Below, piece after piece: positions 1-13,600 of a stretch of 64,000 nucleotides of DNA. The notes beneath the pieces were generated by a model. It made no database searches. It saw nothing but the letters and a program-made list of their open reading frames with translations, and was not told where the DNA came from. Each line of letters opens with the position of its first letter. The first letter of the stretch is position 1. Made by a program: the position numbers and the translations under genes. This DNA comes from Alitta virens (taxonomy: Eukaryota > Annelida > Polychaeta > Phyllodocida > Nereididae), in assembly GCA_932294295.1 (NCBI GenBank), contig OW028574.1, forward strand, positions 10,488,215 through 10,552,214, given 5' to 3'.

Positions 1-36
1 CTTCTGCTAAAAACTGATGAGTCAGTCACACTCCTA

Positions 37-802
37 TCCCAGTGAAGAATTTGAGCTCAGAGTGAGCTCATAGGAAACTCGCGGAGAGTTCATACTGTGC
101 GATCACTGTGAGCTAAAAGTGTAACCACTTAGTGGTCCCACAGTGAACTCACAGAGTTGAGGTCACAGTGCAAGTTTTGTTGGAGCAAACTGTGAGCTGA
201 TCATGTGTGATTCTACATTTCTGCAACTACTCATCCTATGGTAGCTCTGAGCAATTAAGCTGTCTAACTTTGCTACAACTAATGATGAACTACAACAAAT
301 AATTTCCAAACCCGGCCTTCAGTTATGATTGCTCCATGCTGGGTTTGAACCTACAACCTACCTACCTACCTACCTAACCTTAGCCTTACAGTCCTACACC
401 CTAACCACTACACCAGCCAGTCAGTTAGAACTTAGGTAGCCTCCTCTAGGTATAATTAAACTAGGTGAATAAGCTGGGACAGTGAAGCCATTATTATGTT
501 GTCAGATATTTAAAAAACTTTTCTTTTTCAAGAGTAAAAAGAGTGAGAATCGAACTCGGGTTAGATAAACAATAAAGCAGCAATTCCATTTATAGTAACT
601 GTTATTAGCTGGCCTGTAATCAATGGTGGAGACAGACAATCTTCTATTTATAGTTTTTCTAAGAGTGTATACCACACCACCTAGCGTGATATCACAAGTT
701 AAGTTCTTAGTGAGCTAACTGCGATGTCATCCTGTGATCTCATCCTGTGAGCTTTGAGTGAGGTCACTGTGAGTGTAAAATTAGCTCACGTCTTCACTGG
801 GA
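37..802. mobile_element. TA-flanked non-autonomous DNA transposon (MITE-like)
   Basis: The ends carry a perfect 12-bp inverted repeat, TCCCAGTGAAGA at 37-48 and its complement at 791-802. Each end is bordered by the dinucleotide TA, as expected for Tc1/mariner-type or similar TA-targeting insertion. Both subterminal regions (about 40-230 and 670-790) are crowded with GTGAGCTC/CACTGTGAG-like words in both orientations. The middle differs in composition and contains a tRNA-derived SINE. No transposase ORF is present. The element lies in the unfinished intron after the last visible exon of the large minus-strand gene. The family name is not known to me. Confidence 0.6.
336..420 (-). mobile_element. 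tRNA-derived SINE head
   Basis: Read on the minus strand, an RNA polymerase III A-box-like word (TGGTGTAGTGGTTAG, 401-416) is followed about 60 bp later by a B box (GGTTCAAACCC, 341-351). This is the internal promoter of tRNA genes. A (CTAC)n tract at 352-376 (plus-strand reading) fills the anticodon region, so it is not a functional tRNA. It sits inside the MITE at 37-802. The 3' body of the SINE is not delimited. Confidence 0.55.
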
Positions 803-1219
803 TATGTTTTCCTATAGCTGGTCTATCTCAAGATGACTCATGTGGTAGTTATGACTCATCTGTGGGCAATTGAAAGGTCAATTACTGTTACCTGCGTTTC
901 TATCAATAGAGGGCAGGTGGTGTCACTGTAGCTAATTCTTGTCATAAGTAACAAGATTTAGTGAAACCAGGCCATCAATGCCAGTATGTGTCATCATGGG
1001 AGCTGAAACTTCAACACAAAATATAGGTCCATGTATCACCAATGACTCATCAAGCGCAATGTTCACTTTCAAGTGAACAAAATTAACATACCAATTCCTA
1101 ATCCAAAATTGTGAAATCAGGACTTGGGTTTTTAGAGAAACATATTTAAGATTGCCTCTGCACTAACTGTTGAAAAGTTACACTGATAGCAATTTATTTT
1201 ATGAATAAAATCACTATAC

Positions 1220-1690
1220 CTGCAACATGACAGCTTCTAGTATCAGGTTCATTGAAGGAATAAACTTTCTTGACCTAGAAATAGAACAGTAATATTTGAA
1301 ATGGTAACACGTGGAATAAAGTAATGTTTTAAGCTACATAAAAGTGTGTAAATTCCCATGCCACTTATAATTCATGACTATAATACTACTTGGTGATATG
1401 CTAGTTTAACTAGCCATCAATTGTTCTACTTTCATAACTTACCATATTGCCATTTGTGAAATAGTCAACACGAACAGAGAGTGGCCTTCCATTAGCGCAG
1501 ATGTGATTCACCCTCAAACGGAATTTGGTAATCCTGATGTAATCACACTGATATGCAACCAAGGTGAATGAGTTCTTATTTGAAGGAAGATCAAACCTAG
1601 TATAACCATTTGACATGTAAGTGGCAGAAACATAATCTTCTTTTGGTTGCAGTACTCCATTGGAGCCTTGAACCATGGGCTCGTTGCACT
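1220..1690 (-). CDS. Exons 58-59: discoidin-like module 8 (partial)
   Basis: Exons 1443-1690 (248 nt) and 1220-1274 (55 nt). Segments: ECNEPMVQGSNGVLQPKEDY, DYIRITKFRLRVNHICANGR, VYSFNEPDTRSCHVA. The first exon is nearly the same as in modules 5 and 6. The third exon, expected to be 87 nt and to carry C-x-x-C and G-C, is not found in 1-1219, so it lies beyond the window edge, with the MITE at 37-802 inside that intron. Confidence 0.8.
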
Positions 1691-4600
1691 CTGAAAAGAA
1701 ATAGGGGATTTTGTAAATGACAGAATTTGCATAGAGGTCATGAGAATGCGATTGACAAAAGATTTAGTTAAGATTGCCATAACAGCTTATGAGCAGGCGT
1801 TGAATTTTCCGACTGTGTAATCTCAGTTAAAAGAGTTCTTAGTAATTCAACTAAATGATTTATCAATATTCTTGGCAAATTTGTTTTTGGGGATTTTTTA
1901 TTATTTGCATATGACACTTAATATGTTCATTATGTACCTTTTACAATATATCAGTAAACCATATTATTGCATGTATATACATATATGCATGTATGATTCA
2001 CATCTTTGTTGAAAGCATCAATATGTAGACAATGATAAATAATAAATAAATAGAAGCTGAAAGTTAAGTTTGGTGATGCAAACGAGATTTATCACATAAT
2101 TTGTGAATTGCTAGTACTTAAAATGAGAACTTGATTCGCTTGTTTAAAATAAAACCAAACAGGAGTTATGAAACAGGCTTTGAAAATTATATGTAAGATA
2201 TTTCTATTTGAGTATTAACTTATATACATTGCATTATAAAACTTCATTTTGGCAACCCAGCAATAAAACCAAAACAAATGCCTAGTATTTCAAACAGTAC
2301 AAAAATTTTTGACAATCAAAGGCAATACTAACACAAATGGGATAAAAAACTAAATGGAACAGCACAGAACATTGATAGATACCTTCCTCAGGTCCGGGCG
2401 TTGTCTGACCAGGTTGTGATGGTTGAGCTGGTTGTGCTGGTTGGGCAGGCTGAGCTGGTTGAGCTGGCTGAGCAGGCTGAGCTGGTTGTGCTGGCTGAGC
2501 TGGTTGAGCTGGCTGTGCAGGCTGAGCTGGTTGTGCTGGCTGAGCAGATTGTGCAGGTTGAGCTGGTTGTGCTGGCTGAGCAGGTTGTGCAGGTTGAGCT
2601 GGTTGTGCTGGCTGAGCCGGTTGTGGAGGTTGAGCTGGTTGAGATGGTTGAGCTGGCTGTGCAGGCTGAGCTGGTTGTGCTGGCTGAGCGGGTTGGGCAG
2701 GTTGAGCTGGTTGTGCTGGCTGAGCTGGTTGTGGCGGCTGAGCTGGTTGAGCTGGCTGTGCAGGCTGAGCGGGTTGTGCAGGCTGAGCTGGTTGGGCAGG
2801 TTGTGCGGGTTGTGCAGGTGGAGCTGGTTGTGCTGGCTGAGCGGGTTGTGCAGGTTGAGCAGGTTGTGCTGGCTGAGCTGGTTGAGCTGGCTGTGCAGGC
2901 TGAGCGGGTTGTGCAGGCTGAGCTGGTTGTGCTGGCTGAGCGGGTTGTGCAGGTTGAGCAGGTTGTGCTGGCTGAGCAGGTTGAGCTGGTTGAGCAGGTT
3001 GTGCTGGCTGAGCAGGTTGTGGAGGTTGAGCTGGTTGAGATGGTTGAGCTGGCTGTGCAGGCTGGGCTGGTTGTGCTGGCTGAGCGGGTTGAGCTGGTTG
3101 TGCTGGTTGCGGAGGCTGAGCTGGTTGAGATGGTTGAGCTGGCTGTGCAGGCTGGGCTGGTTGTGCTGGCTGAGCAGGTTGAGCTGGTTGTGCTGGCTGA
3201 GCAGGCTGTGCTGGTTGAGCTGGCTGAGCTGGTTGAGCTGGCTGTGCAGGCTGAGCTGGTTGTGGTGGTTGAGCAGGCTGGGCAGGTTGTGCTGGTTGAG
3301 CAGGCTGAGCTGGTTGAGATGGTTGTGCTGGTTGAGCAGGCTGTGCTGGTTGAGCTGGCTGTGCAGGCTGCGCAGGCTGAGCTGGTTGTGGTGGTTGACC
3401 TGGCTGTGCTGGTTGAGCTGGTTGTGGTGGTTGACCTGGCTGGGCAGGCTGAGCTGGTTGTGCAGGCTGAGGTGGTTGAGCTGGCTGCGCAGGCTGAGCT
3501 GGTTGGGCAGGTTGTGCTGGTTGAGCAGGCTGAGCCGGCTGTGCAGGTTGTGCTGGTTGAGCCGGCTGTGCTGGTTGAGCTGGTTGTGGTGGTTGAGCTG
3601 GCTGGGCAGGCTGTGCTGGCTGAGCTGGTTGAGCTGGCTGAGCAGGTTGTGCAGGTTGTGCTGGTTGAGCCGGCTGTGCTGGTTGAGCTGGTTGTGGTGG
3701 TTGAGCTGGCTGGGCAGGCTGAGGGGGTTGTGCAGGCTGAGCTGGTTGAGCTGGCTGTGCAGGCTGAGCAGGTTGAGCTGGCTGTGCTGGTTGAGCTGGT
3801 TGTGGTGGTTGAGCTGGCTGGGCAGGCTGGGCTGGTTGTGCAGGCTGAGCTGGTTGAGCAGGCTGAGCTGGTTGAGCTGGCTGTGCCGGTTGAGCAGGCT
3901 GAGCTGGTTGTGCAGGTTGTGCAGGTTGAGCTGGTTGAGCAGGTTGTTGTTGCCCAGGTGTTGTCCTTGGTTCCTCTGGAGTAAAATTGTATTGATGACT
4001 ATTTTAACCATTATTGCTGTTTGTAACATATATCAGGGTTATAATTTGAAGTATATAAACAATGGTGCCCGTATCAATATCATTAATGAGATGAGGTTAC
4101 AATTGTACAAAAATAAACAAAACAGCATCATAAATGTAGCAACTTTTTTCGAAGTAAACCCTAAAATAAGGACTTAAAAACTATAGTTTCGAACCCTACC
4201 TAAATTTTAAACTCCCAAAAAAGACTTACAATAACATAGCTAGGTTTAGAATTAGTTCGCATAACCTCAAAATAGAAAAAGGTAGACATGAAACCCCGAA
4301 GGTACCACTTAAAGAAAGAATCTGTGAGAATTGTAATAACAACGAAGTGGAAGATGAATTTTGCTGCCTCTTAATGAGTAGTGCCAATAATGTGCAAATA
4401 ATGGAGCTAAATAAAGAACTTAGTAAATATATTTCTGAATTTGATAATTATACTCCAACTGAAAAATTTCAAGCTATTATGTCCAGCAAAGAAGCAGGTG
4501 TAATTAATGCTCTTGGCATATTTCTAAACCACGTCCTCGAATTAAATTTTTATTTTTATTTCCTGCTGGGCTCTTACTATTTTTTAAAATCTGTATATGG

Positions 4601-7600
4601 ATAGCCCAATTGGATAAAACCATTAGCAAAAGCAAAATATGAGTCTTTTATCATTTTTTAATTATTATCATTTTTATTTGTCACAACCAGGACTGACTTT
4701 CTGTAAAATATATATAGTTACAACACGTATTATGACTGTTGGCTTAACCTTTTTAGTATGTATGTTTGACAAATGTATCAATGATGATAATATCTTGTCA
4801 ATAAAATAATATTTTATATATATATATATTTCAACTTTGAAGCATGAGTGCTGTGCAAAGAGTTAGGCCTACATGCTAACAAAGGTTCTACAAAAGCGGA
4901 CATTTAAATAACAATCATTAAATGGACCTCCATTGGTACATAGTATGACGGATATAGAATTTGACACACTATATATGATATAGAGGTAAACAGCCTTCAT
5001 CTGTAATTTACTTTTCCATTATTTTATGCTTAAATATGTTACTTCAGTGAGGGCTAAAACTCAAAGAGTTCATGCAAAAGTGCCTTAATCAAATTGTTTG
5101 CACATATATACAAGGCTTAGCAAATTTATCAACAGAATGAATAACTGTAGGATGCTGTACGTACCACAACATCCTTCGATGAGTGCAGATATCTTATCTG
5201 GCGCTGCACAGTGCTGGCATGTCAACCTGATTCTGATTTTCCTGACAGTTTCTACAAATGCAAAATGTTCTATCTTTACAATATAATATATTGGATGGTA
5301 AAATGTATAGAAACATGTGTCTCAAGAGCTTACCTGAGCAATAAACACTTCTAGCATATGGGTGATCAAAATCATAATTCTTAGTTACCTGAAAGGCATT
5401 AAAAAGGGTTCAATTTATTGTATGCTGTAGAAATAATGCTTCAATAAAATGTAGTGAACACAATGTGAAAATATAAATCTGACTTACCACCTGAGACCTT
5501 GTGTAGTACTCGACACGGACTGACAGGGGCTTGCCATTAGAACAAATTTCATTGACCCTCAACCGGAACTTGGTTATTCTGACATAATCACAGTCATGTG
5601 CTTTCAAGGTAAATTTGTTCTTGTTTGAAGGCAGATCAAATGTTGTGTAGCCATCAGAGCCATAAGCAGCAACAACATAGTTTTGTTTTGGTCGCAGAAC
5701 TCCAGTGGAGCCTTGAACCATTGGCTCATTGCACTCTGCAAGATATTAAATCATGTTCAGTTAGTTACATTAGTATAATAATTTTATGATCAATAGATAA
5801 AAGCTTCATCTATATTTCACCCATGGCATACACAACAACAAAAACAACAAAAGAAACAGGTCTGAATACATTTTACATTGACCCTTTACTGGTGTATGGC
5901 ATGCAGATAACACATCTGGAAGAAATGTCCTCCGACAACGGTAGTCTTGGCTTTGGAAGTGTCTCCAATGTGCTTTACTCATGTAAAAGGACAAATAAAA
6001 ACTTTGGGGGCTTCCTTATCTTATCTTAGCTTATCTCATTTTCACAAACCAGTTATATTACATACATATCTTTTCCAGTGTATGCCATAATCATTCATTT
6101 CAATTTTATGTCTGATCTTACATGCACTAATTAGCAACTGGAAAAGTAGTCATTTACTTTGTATGGAAAAAAAACCCAGAACCAGGAACCAAACAATTGA
6201 TACAAAATTAAAAACTACAATTACTGAGGTGAAACAGTTCACCGATAATTATGGCCAAACCAGAGACAAAAACTATGCAACAAAGCATTGCCTCAAGAAA
6301 AGAGTCTTCCATTGTGCCAAAAAAATTAAATATTTCCAGACTACCTTCCTGAGTTGGTCCCCCAGGCTGTGATGGTTGTGCAGGTTGTGCAGGTTGAGCA
6401 GGCTGTGCCGGCTGAGCTGGCTGAGCAGGCTGTGCTGGTTGAGCTGGTTGAGCGGGTTGTGCTGGCTGAGATGGTTGTGCTGGTTGAGCTGGTTGAGCAG
6501 GTTGAGCAGGCTGAGCTGGTTGAGCTGGCTGTGCTGGCTGCGCTGGTTGTGCTGGTTGAGCTGGTTGTGCTGGCTGCGCTGGTTGAGCAGGCTGAGCTGG
6601 TTGTGCTGGTTGAGCTGGCTGAGCAGGTTGTGCTGGCTGTGCTGGCTGAGCAGGTTGTGCTGGTTGAGCTGGCTGGGCAGGCTGTGCTGGTTGAGCAGGT
6701 TGTGCTGGCTGAGCTGGTTGAGCAGGCTGAGCAGGTTGTGCTGGCTGTACTGGTTGAGCAGGCTGAGCAGGTTGTGCTGGTTGTGCAGGTTGAGCTGCCT
6801 GAGCAGGCTGAGCAGGTTGTGCTGGTTGAGCTGGCAGAGCAGGTTGTGCTGGCTGTGCTGGTTGAGCAGGTTGTGCTGGTTGGGCTGGCTGGACAGGCTG
6901 TGCTGGTTGAGCAGGCTGTGCTGGCTGAGCTGGCTGAGCTGGTTGAGCAGGCTGTGCTGGCTGTGGTGGCTGAGCAGGTTGTGCAGGTTGTGCTGGTTGA
7001 GCTGGCTGAGCAGGTTGTGCTGGCTGAGCAGGTTGTGCTGGCTGTGCTGGCTGTGGTGGCTGAGCAGGTTGTGCTGGTTGAGCTGGCTGGGCAGGCTGTG
7101 CTGGCTGAGCTGGTTGTGCAGGCTGAGCTGGTTGAGCAGGTTGTGCTGGCTGAGCTGGCTGAGCAGGTTGTGCTGGTTGAGCAGGCTGAACAGGTTGTGC
7201 TGGTTGTGCAGGTTGTGCTGGTTGAGCTGGCTGAGCAGGTTGTGCTGGCTGTGGTGGCTGAGCAGGTTGTGCTGGCTGTGCTGGCTGTGGTGGCTGAGCA
7301 GGTTGTGCTGGTTGAACTGGCTGGGCAGGCTGTGCTGGCTGAGCTGGTTGTGCAGGCTGAGCTGGTTGAGCAGGTTGTGCTGGCAGAGCTGGCTGAGCAG
7401 GTTGTGCTGGTTGAGCAGGCTGAGCAGGCTGTGCTGGTTGTGCTGGTTGAGAAGGTTGTGCTGGCTGTGCAGGCTGTGCTGGCTGAGCTGGTTGGGCAGG
7501 TTGAGCAGGTTGTGCTGGTTGAGCTGGTTGTGCTGGCTGTGCAGGCTGTGCTGGCTGAGCTGGTTGGGCAGGTTGAGCAGGTTGTGCTGGCTGTGGTGGT

Positions 7601-10600
7601 TGAGCAGGTTGTGCTGGCTGTGCTGGTTGAGCTGGTTGTGCAGGTTGGGCAGGTTGAGCAGGTTGAGCTGGCTGAGCCGGATGGGCCGGCTGAGCAGGCT
7701 GTGCTGGTTGTGCTGGTTGAGCAGGTTGTGCTGGCTGAGCAGGCTGAGCAGGTTGTGCTGGCTGTGCTGGTTGAGCTGGCTGAGCAGGTTGAGCTGGTTG
7801 AGCCGGTTGGGCAGGCTGAGCAGGTTGTGCTGGTTGTGCAGGATGAGCTGGTTGTCCAGGTTGTGCTGGACCAGGAGTTGTTATTATGCCTGATTCTTCT
7901 AAAAGACACACAATTAATACTTCTTGTTTAATAAATCCTTTTTTTTTATAATAAAGGTAATGACATACAATTTTATTTTACACTCACCACAACATCCCAC
8001 TAGGAGCAGAGATACTTTGTCTGGTGTTGAGCAGTACTGACATGTCATAGTTACCCGGATTACACTTATCCTCTCTGCAATTTGGAAAGTATGATTTAGT
8101 ATGATGCAATGAATAAAAATATTAAGTGAATAGATGAGATATGTCATCAAATTACCTGCTACATAGCAGCTTCTTGTGTCAGGTGAGTTGAAGGAATAAA
8201 CTTTAGTAACCTGGGGAAGAAGAAGAACATGTATAATGCATGACTGGAATACTATTTGGTGATATGCTAAATTAACTAAACATCAATTGTTTAAACTTTC
8301 ATAACTTACCATATTGCCATTTGTGAAATAGTCAACACGAACAGATAGTGGCCTTCCATCAGCGCAGATGTGATTAACCCTCAAACGGAATTTGGTTATT
8401 CTGATGTAATCACATTGATATGCAACCAAGGTGAATGAGTTCTTATTTGAAGGAAGATCAAACCTAGTATAACCATTTGACATGTAAGTGGCAGAAACAT
8501 AATCTTCTTTTGGTTGCAGTACTCCACTGGAGCCTTGAACCATGGGCTCATTGCATTCTGGAAAGATAAAACAGAACTAACTGAAATATCATACAGTTTG
8601 CTTGCCAACAACTCTTAGCCACAGTGGAACCCTATTTCAACACCAATTGATGGAAGACATTGCCAACTTATGTGTGTGTGGCAAATTTGTGAGGGATGAG
8701 TAGTAGAAGCCATGCATAGAATCACCCGTAAATACAATATTCAGCCAAAAGAAAATAGTTGTCACCTTCATAGTGAGTGAAACATACAAGAAAAAAATTG
8801 TTATATAGTACTATTTTTTATTATATAACATTATTTTAGAAAAACCAAGATTTTGTGTGGCAGCCTTCTTGGAGGACCTTTTGACAAAGGTAGATACTGC
8901 TGCTTTCATAAATTTCTAGATGCTATCAATATTCTCCACAAGATCTGAGTATCTCATTCACGTTCTTTACGTATCTCACATCTGATCTGATATGCTCATT
9001 TAGGTAAATATCAGACTTGAGTCCCCGTACAGACATTTTCCTAACCATTTCTGTCATCATACCAATCCTGACATGATTGACCCTTTGGAGGTTAACACAT
9101 CATTAACGTCAACCTGCTAATACTACTACTGAGATGATTCACTAAAGGGTTGTAGACAAAGGAGATATGGTTATTGTTTACTTGGTGATGCTCTGTAAAA
9201 AGTTCAATCAGCATCGAGCTGGATGTCGATTGCATGAGACATCCCATTGGACATGACTTGTACTCAGTGTCTATGCTGAGGCAATAAAAGGTCCAATCTA
9301 TGCATAAATGCAAGACTTATCATCTCACCACTGCATCTGTCTCTCTGTCAGCTGGTCATACAAGCATGCTAAGCTTGACACCTGCTATGTAGCATTAAGA
9401 CATGAGACATTGTACTTTTTGAAAATTATTGGTGCTGTTGTATCCCCATTTTACTTGTGATATTTTTTGTTCATCATCGCACTCATCTGACCTTAACTGA
9501 CGGTCACAAAACAACTTTATATAACTTTAAATTGGGTTCTGAAGCACATAACTATGCGTCATACCCTTGATTATTGCTAAGTATTGCAGTAATAGTAGAT
9601 TCTGTATGATTTTCACTGTACCATAGGTGGCAAGAGCAGAGTTTGTTGCAATATTCCTGTCGCACACCTAACCATGGGTTAATTGCTTTCTACAAAATAT
9701 TCAGAAAGGTAGCAGTAACAAAAGGAGTTAAAATAATAACAGAACTGAGCTAAGGATAACAATATCCTCCACCTTCGTGCACACAGGAAGCAAAAAGACA
9801 GTCAAAACTGAATAAATAAACATTATTGACTGAATTATTTTTATTAATAGTTTATCTGCCTCTTGGAGCACTCATCTTGTTATCAGTGTATTGAACTAAC
9901 ATTTATGATACTTCGTATCAAACACCTCTGGTTGTGCTGGTTGACATAACACTTAGAGACAATAAAATGAATATTAAATAATGTTTAGTGTTTTTTCCTT
10001 TCAGTCAACCATTCAATCACTGAGTAGTGACCACAATGACGATGAATTAATTATGTCTTTATGGTCAAATAATGGAGTGGATGCTTGCAAGATCGATTTA
10101 AGTATTGTGAACAAATGACATTGGCGATATCCTTGAGGGTATGCAAGATTTCAGACTGAGCAGCAATCCTGGTGGGGGAGTAAAGGATTTCATCGTAAAA
10201 TCGGTTAACTGCAATATTTCAAAATGGATAATTTGTGCTTAATAATGCAAAATAGAATATGATTCAGCAATTTAAATAAACTACTAGGTTGGCTGCTGTA
10301 TTGACATTAACAACGCAGTAGCTTAGTTTTAATCCTGAGCAATATCCTGCAGTCTGATCGTATCACATTCCAAAACAAAGTACCAAAGGCAAAAATTATT
10401 ACACCACCTATCAAAGCTAAATGCACACAAGTGCCTGATAAAGACAGACAGCAATGGTGCATAGACCAGGGCACAGACAAACCATATAAAAAGAATACTA
10501 GTAGTAAAATTTTTCAAAGTGCCAAATGAAAAGAATAATATGATTCAGGTACCTTCCTGAATTGGACCTCCAGGTTGAGAGGGCTGGGCAGGTTGAGCAG

Positions 10601-13600
10601 GTTGTGCTGGTTGAGCGGGCTGAGCTGGTTGGGTAGGTTGTGCTGGTTGAGCTGGTTGAGCAGGTTGTGCAGGCTGTGCAGGCTGAGCTGGTTGGGCTGG
10701 TTGTGCTGGTTGGGCAGGCTGAGCTGGTTGAGCAGGTTGTGCTGGCTGAGCAGGTTGTGCTGGTTGAGCTGGTTGTGCTGGTTGAGCAGGCTGTGCTGGC
10801 TGAGCAGGTTGTGCAGGTTGTGCTGGTTGAGCTGGCTGGGCAGGCTGAGCTGGTTGAACAGGCTGTGCTGGCTGAGCTGGTTGAGCAGGCTGTGCTGGCT
10901 GAGCTGGCTGTGCTGGCTGAGCAGGTTGTGAAGGTTGTGCTGGTTGAGCTGGCTGAGCTGGTTGAGCAGGCTGTGCTGGCTGAGCTGGTTGAGCAGGCTG
11001 TTCTGGCTGAGCTGGTTGAGCAGGCTGTGCTGGCTGAGCTGGCTGTGATGGCTGAGCAGGTTGTGAAGGTTGCGCTGGTTGAGCTGGCTGAGCAGGTTGT
11101 GCTGGTTGAGCTGGCTGGGCAGGCTGGGCTGGTTGAGCAGGTTGTGCTGGTTGAGCAGGTTGTGCTGGCTGTGCTGGCTGAGCAGGTTGAGCTGGTTGTG
11201 CAGGCTGAGCTGGTTGAGCAGGTTGAGCTGGTTGTGCAGGCTGAGCTGGTTGAGCAGGTTGTGCTGGCTGTGGTGGCTGAGCAGGTTGAGCTGGTTGTGC
11301 TGGCTGAGCTGGTTGTGCTGGCTGTGGTGGCTGAGCAGGTTGTGCTGGCTGAGCAGGTTGTGCAGGTTGTGCTGGCTGGGCAGGCTGGGCTGGTTGAGCA
11401 GGCTGTGCTGGCTGTGCTGGTTGAGCAGGCTGAGCTGGTTGAGCAGGTTGTGCTGGCTGTGCTGGTTGAGCTGGTTGCGCTGGTTGAGCAGGCTGTGCTG
11501 GCTGAGCTGGCTGTGGTGGCTGAGCAGGTTGTGAAGGTTGCGCTGGTTGAGCAGGTTGAGCTGGCTGGGCAGGCTGTGCTGGCTGAGCTGGTTGTGCAGG
11601 CTGAGCTGGTTGAGCGGGTTGTGCTGGCTGAGCAGGTTGTGCTGGTTGAGCAGGTTGTGCTGGCTGAGCAGGCTGAGCAGGTTGTGCTGGCTGTGGTGGT
11701 TGAGCTGGCTGAGCAGGTTGTGCTGGCTGTGGTGGCTGGGCAGGTTGTGCAGGCTGAGCAGGTTGAGCAGGTTGTGCTGGCTGAGCAGGTTGTGCTGGTT
11801 GAGCTGGCTGAGCAGGCGGTGCTGGCTGAGCTGGCTGAGCAGGTTGTGCTGGTTGAGCTGGTTGAGCAGGTTGTGCTGGTTGAGCAGGCTGAGCAGGTTG
11901 TGCTGGGTGAGCAGGCTGAGCAGGTTGTGCTGGCTGTGGTGGTTGAGCTGGCTGAGCAGGTTGTGCTGGCTGTGGTGGCTGGGCAGGTTGCGCAGGCTGA
12001 GCAGGTTGAGCAGGTTGTGCTGGCTGAGCAGGTTGTGCTGGTTGAGCTGGCTGGGCAGGTTGTGCTTGTTGAGCTGGTTGAGCAGGTTGTGCTGGTTGAG
12101 CAGGTTGTGCTGGCTGTGGTGGCTGGGCAGGTTGTGCAGGCTGAGCTGGTTGAGCAGGTTGAGCTGGCTGGGCAGGCTGTGCTGGCTGAGCTGGTTGAGC
12201 AGGTTGTGCTGGCTGAGCAGGTTGTGCTGGTTGAGCAGGTTGAGCAGGTTGGGCAGGTTGTGCTGGTTGAGCAGGTTGTGCTGGCTGTGCTGGCTGTGCT
12301 GGTTGAGCTGGTTGTGCAGGTTGAGCTGGCTGAGCAGGTTGAGCTGGCTGGACAGGCTGAGGTGGTTGGGCAGGCTGTGCTGGTTGTGCAGGTTGAGCTG
12401 GTTGTCCAGGTTGTGCTGGACCAGGAGTTGTTATTATGCCTGATTCATCTAAAAGACACACAATTAATACTTCTTGTTTAATAGATCCTTTTATTATAAT
12501 ATAGATAATGACATACAATTTTATTTTACACTCACCACAACATCCCTCTAGGAGCAGAGATACTTTGTCTGGTGTTGAGCAGTACTGACATGTCATAGTT
12601 ACCCGGATTACACTTATCCTCCCTGCAATTTGGAAAGTATGATTTAGTATGATGCAATGAATAAAATTATTAAGTGAATAGATGAGATATGTCATCAAAT
12701 TACCTGCTACATAGCAGCTTCTTGTGTCAGGTGAGTTGAAGGAATAAACTTTATTAACCTGGGGAAGAAGAAGAACATGTATAATGCATGACTGGAATAC
12801 TATTTGGTGATATGCTAAATTAACTAAACATCAATTGTTTAAACTTTCATAACTTACCATATTGCCATTTGTGAAATAGTCAACACGAACAGATAGTGGC
12901 CTTCCATCAGCGCAGATGTGATTAACCCTCAAACGGAATTTGGTTATTCTGATGTAATCACATTGATATGCAACCAAGGTGAATGAGTTCTTATTTGAAG
13001 GAAGATCAAACCTAGTATAACCATTTGACATGTAAGTGGCAGAAACATAATCTTCTTTTGGTTGCAGTACTCCACTGGAGCCTTGAACCATGGGCTCGTT
13101 GCATTCTGGAAAGATAAAACAGAACTAACTGAAATATCATACAGTTTGGTTGCTAACAACTCTTAGCCACAGTGGAACCCTATTTCAACACCAATTGATG
13201 GAAGACATTGCCAACTTATGTGTGTGTAGCAAATTTGTGAGGGATGACTAGGAGAAGCTATGCATAGAATCACCCGTAAAAACAATATTCAGCCAAAAGA
13301 AAATAGTTGTCACCTTCATAGTGAGTGAAACATACAAGAAAAAAAATGTTATATAGTACTATTTTTTATTATATAACATTATATTAGAAAAACCAAGATT
13401 TTGTGTGGCAGCCTTCTTGAAGGACCTTTTGACAAAGGTAGATACTGCTGCTATCATAAATTTCTAGATGCTATCAATATTCTCCACAAGATCTGAGTAT
13501 CTCATTCACGTACTTTACGTATCTCACATCTGATCTGATATGCTCATTTAGGTAAATATCGGACTTGAGTCCCCGTACAGACATTTTCCTAACCATTTCT

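Noticed and set aside
540..570. tRNA-like T-arm word (GAGTTCGATTC on the minus strand)
   Set aside because: No matching A box or cloverleaf around it.
2350..4029. Minus-strand frame of 559 codons rich in NQLSLHSQL
   Set aside because: It is the wrong frame of the same repeat. It does not connect to the flanking modules in phase.
2401..4177. Long plus-strand frames (527 and 584 codons) of AELVV and WLCRLS type
   Set aside because: They are shadows of the 9-bp unit of PAQ copy 4, which lacks stops in several frames. Splice sites and phase support only the minus-strand PAQ frame.
6354..7931. Three long alternative frames over PAQ copy 3
   Set aside because: They have the same cause (period-9 repeat). 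The PAQ frame alone joins modules 6 and 7.
10329..10517. Minus-strand 62-codon frame with a hydrophobic stretch
   Set aside because: It lies in intronic DNA of the duplicated unit, is not conserved as a frame in the other copy, and has no splice support.
10575..12481. Plus-strand frames over PAQ copy 2
   Set aside because: They are repeat shadows, with no promoter, no splice logic and extreme Leu/Trp/Val bias.
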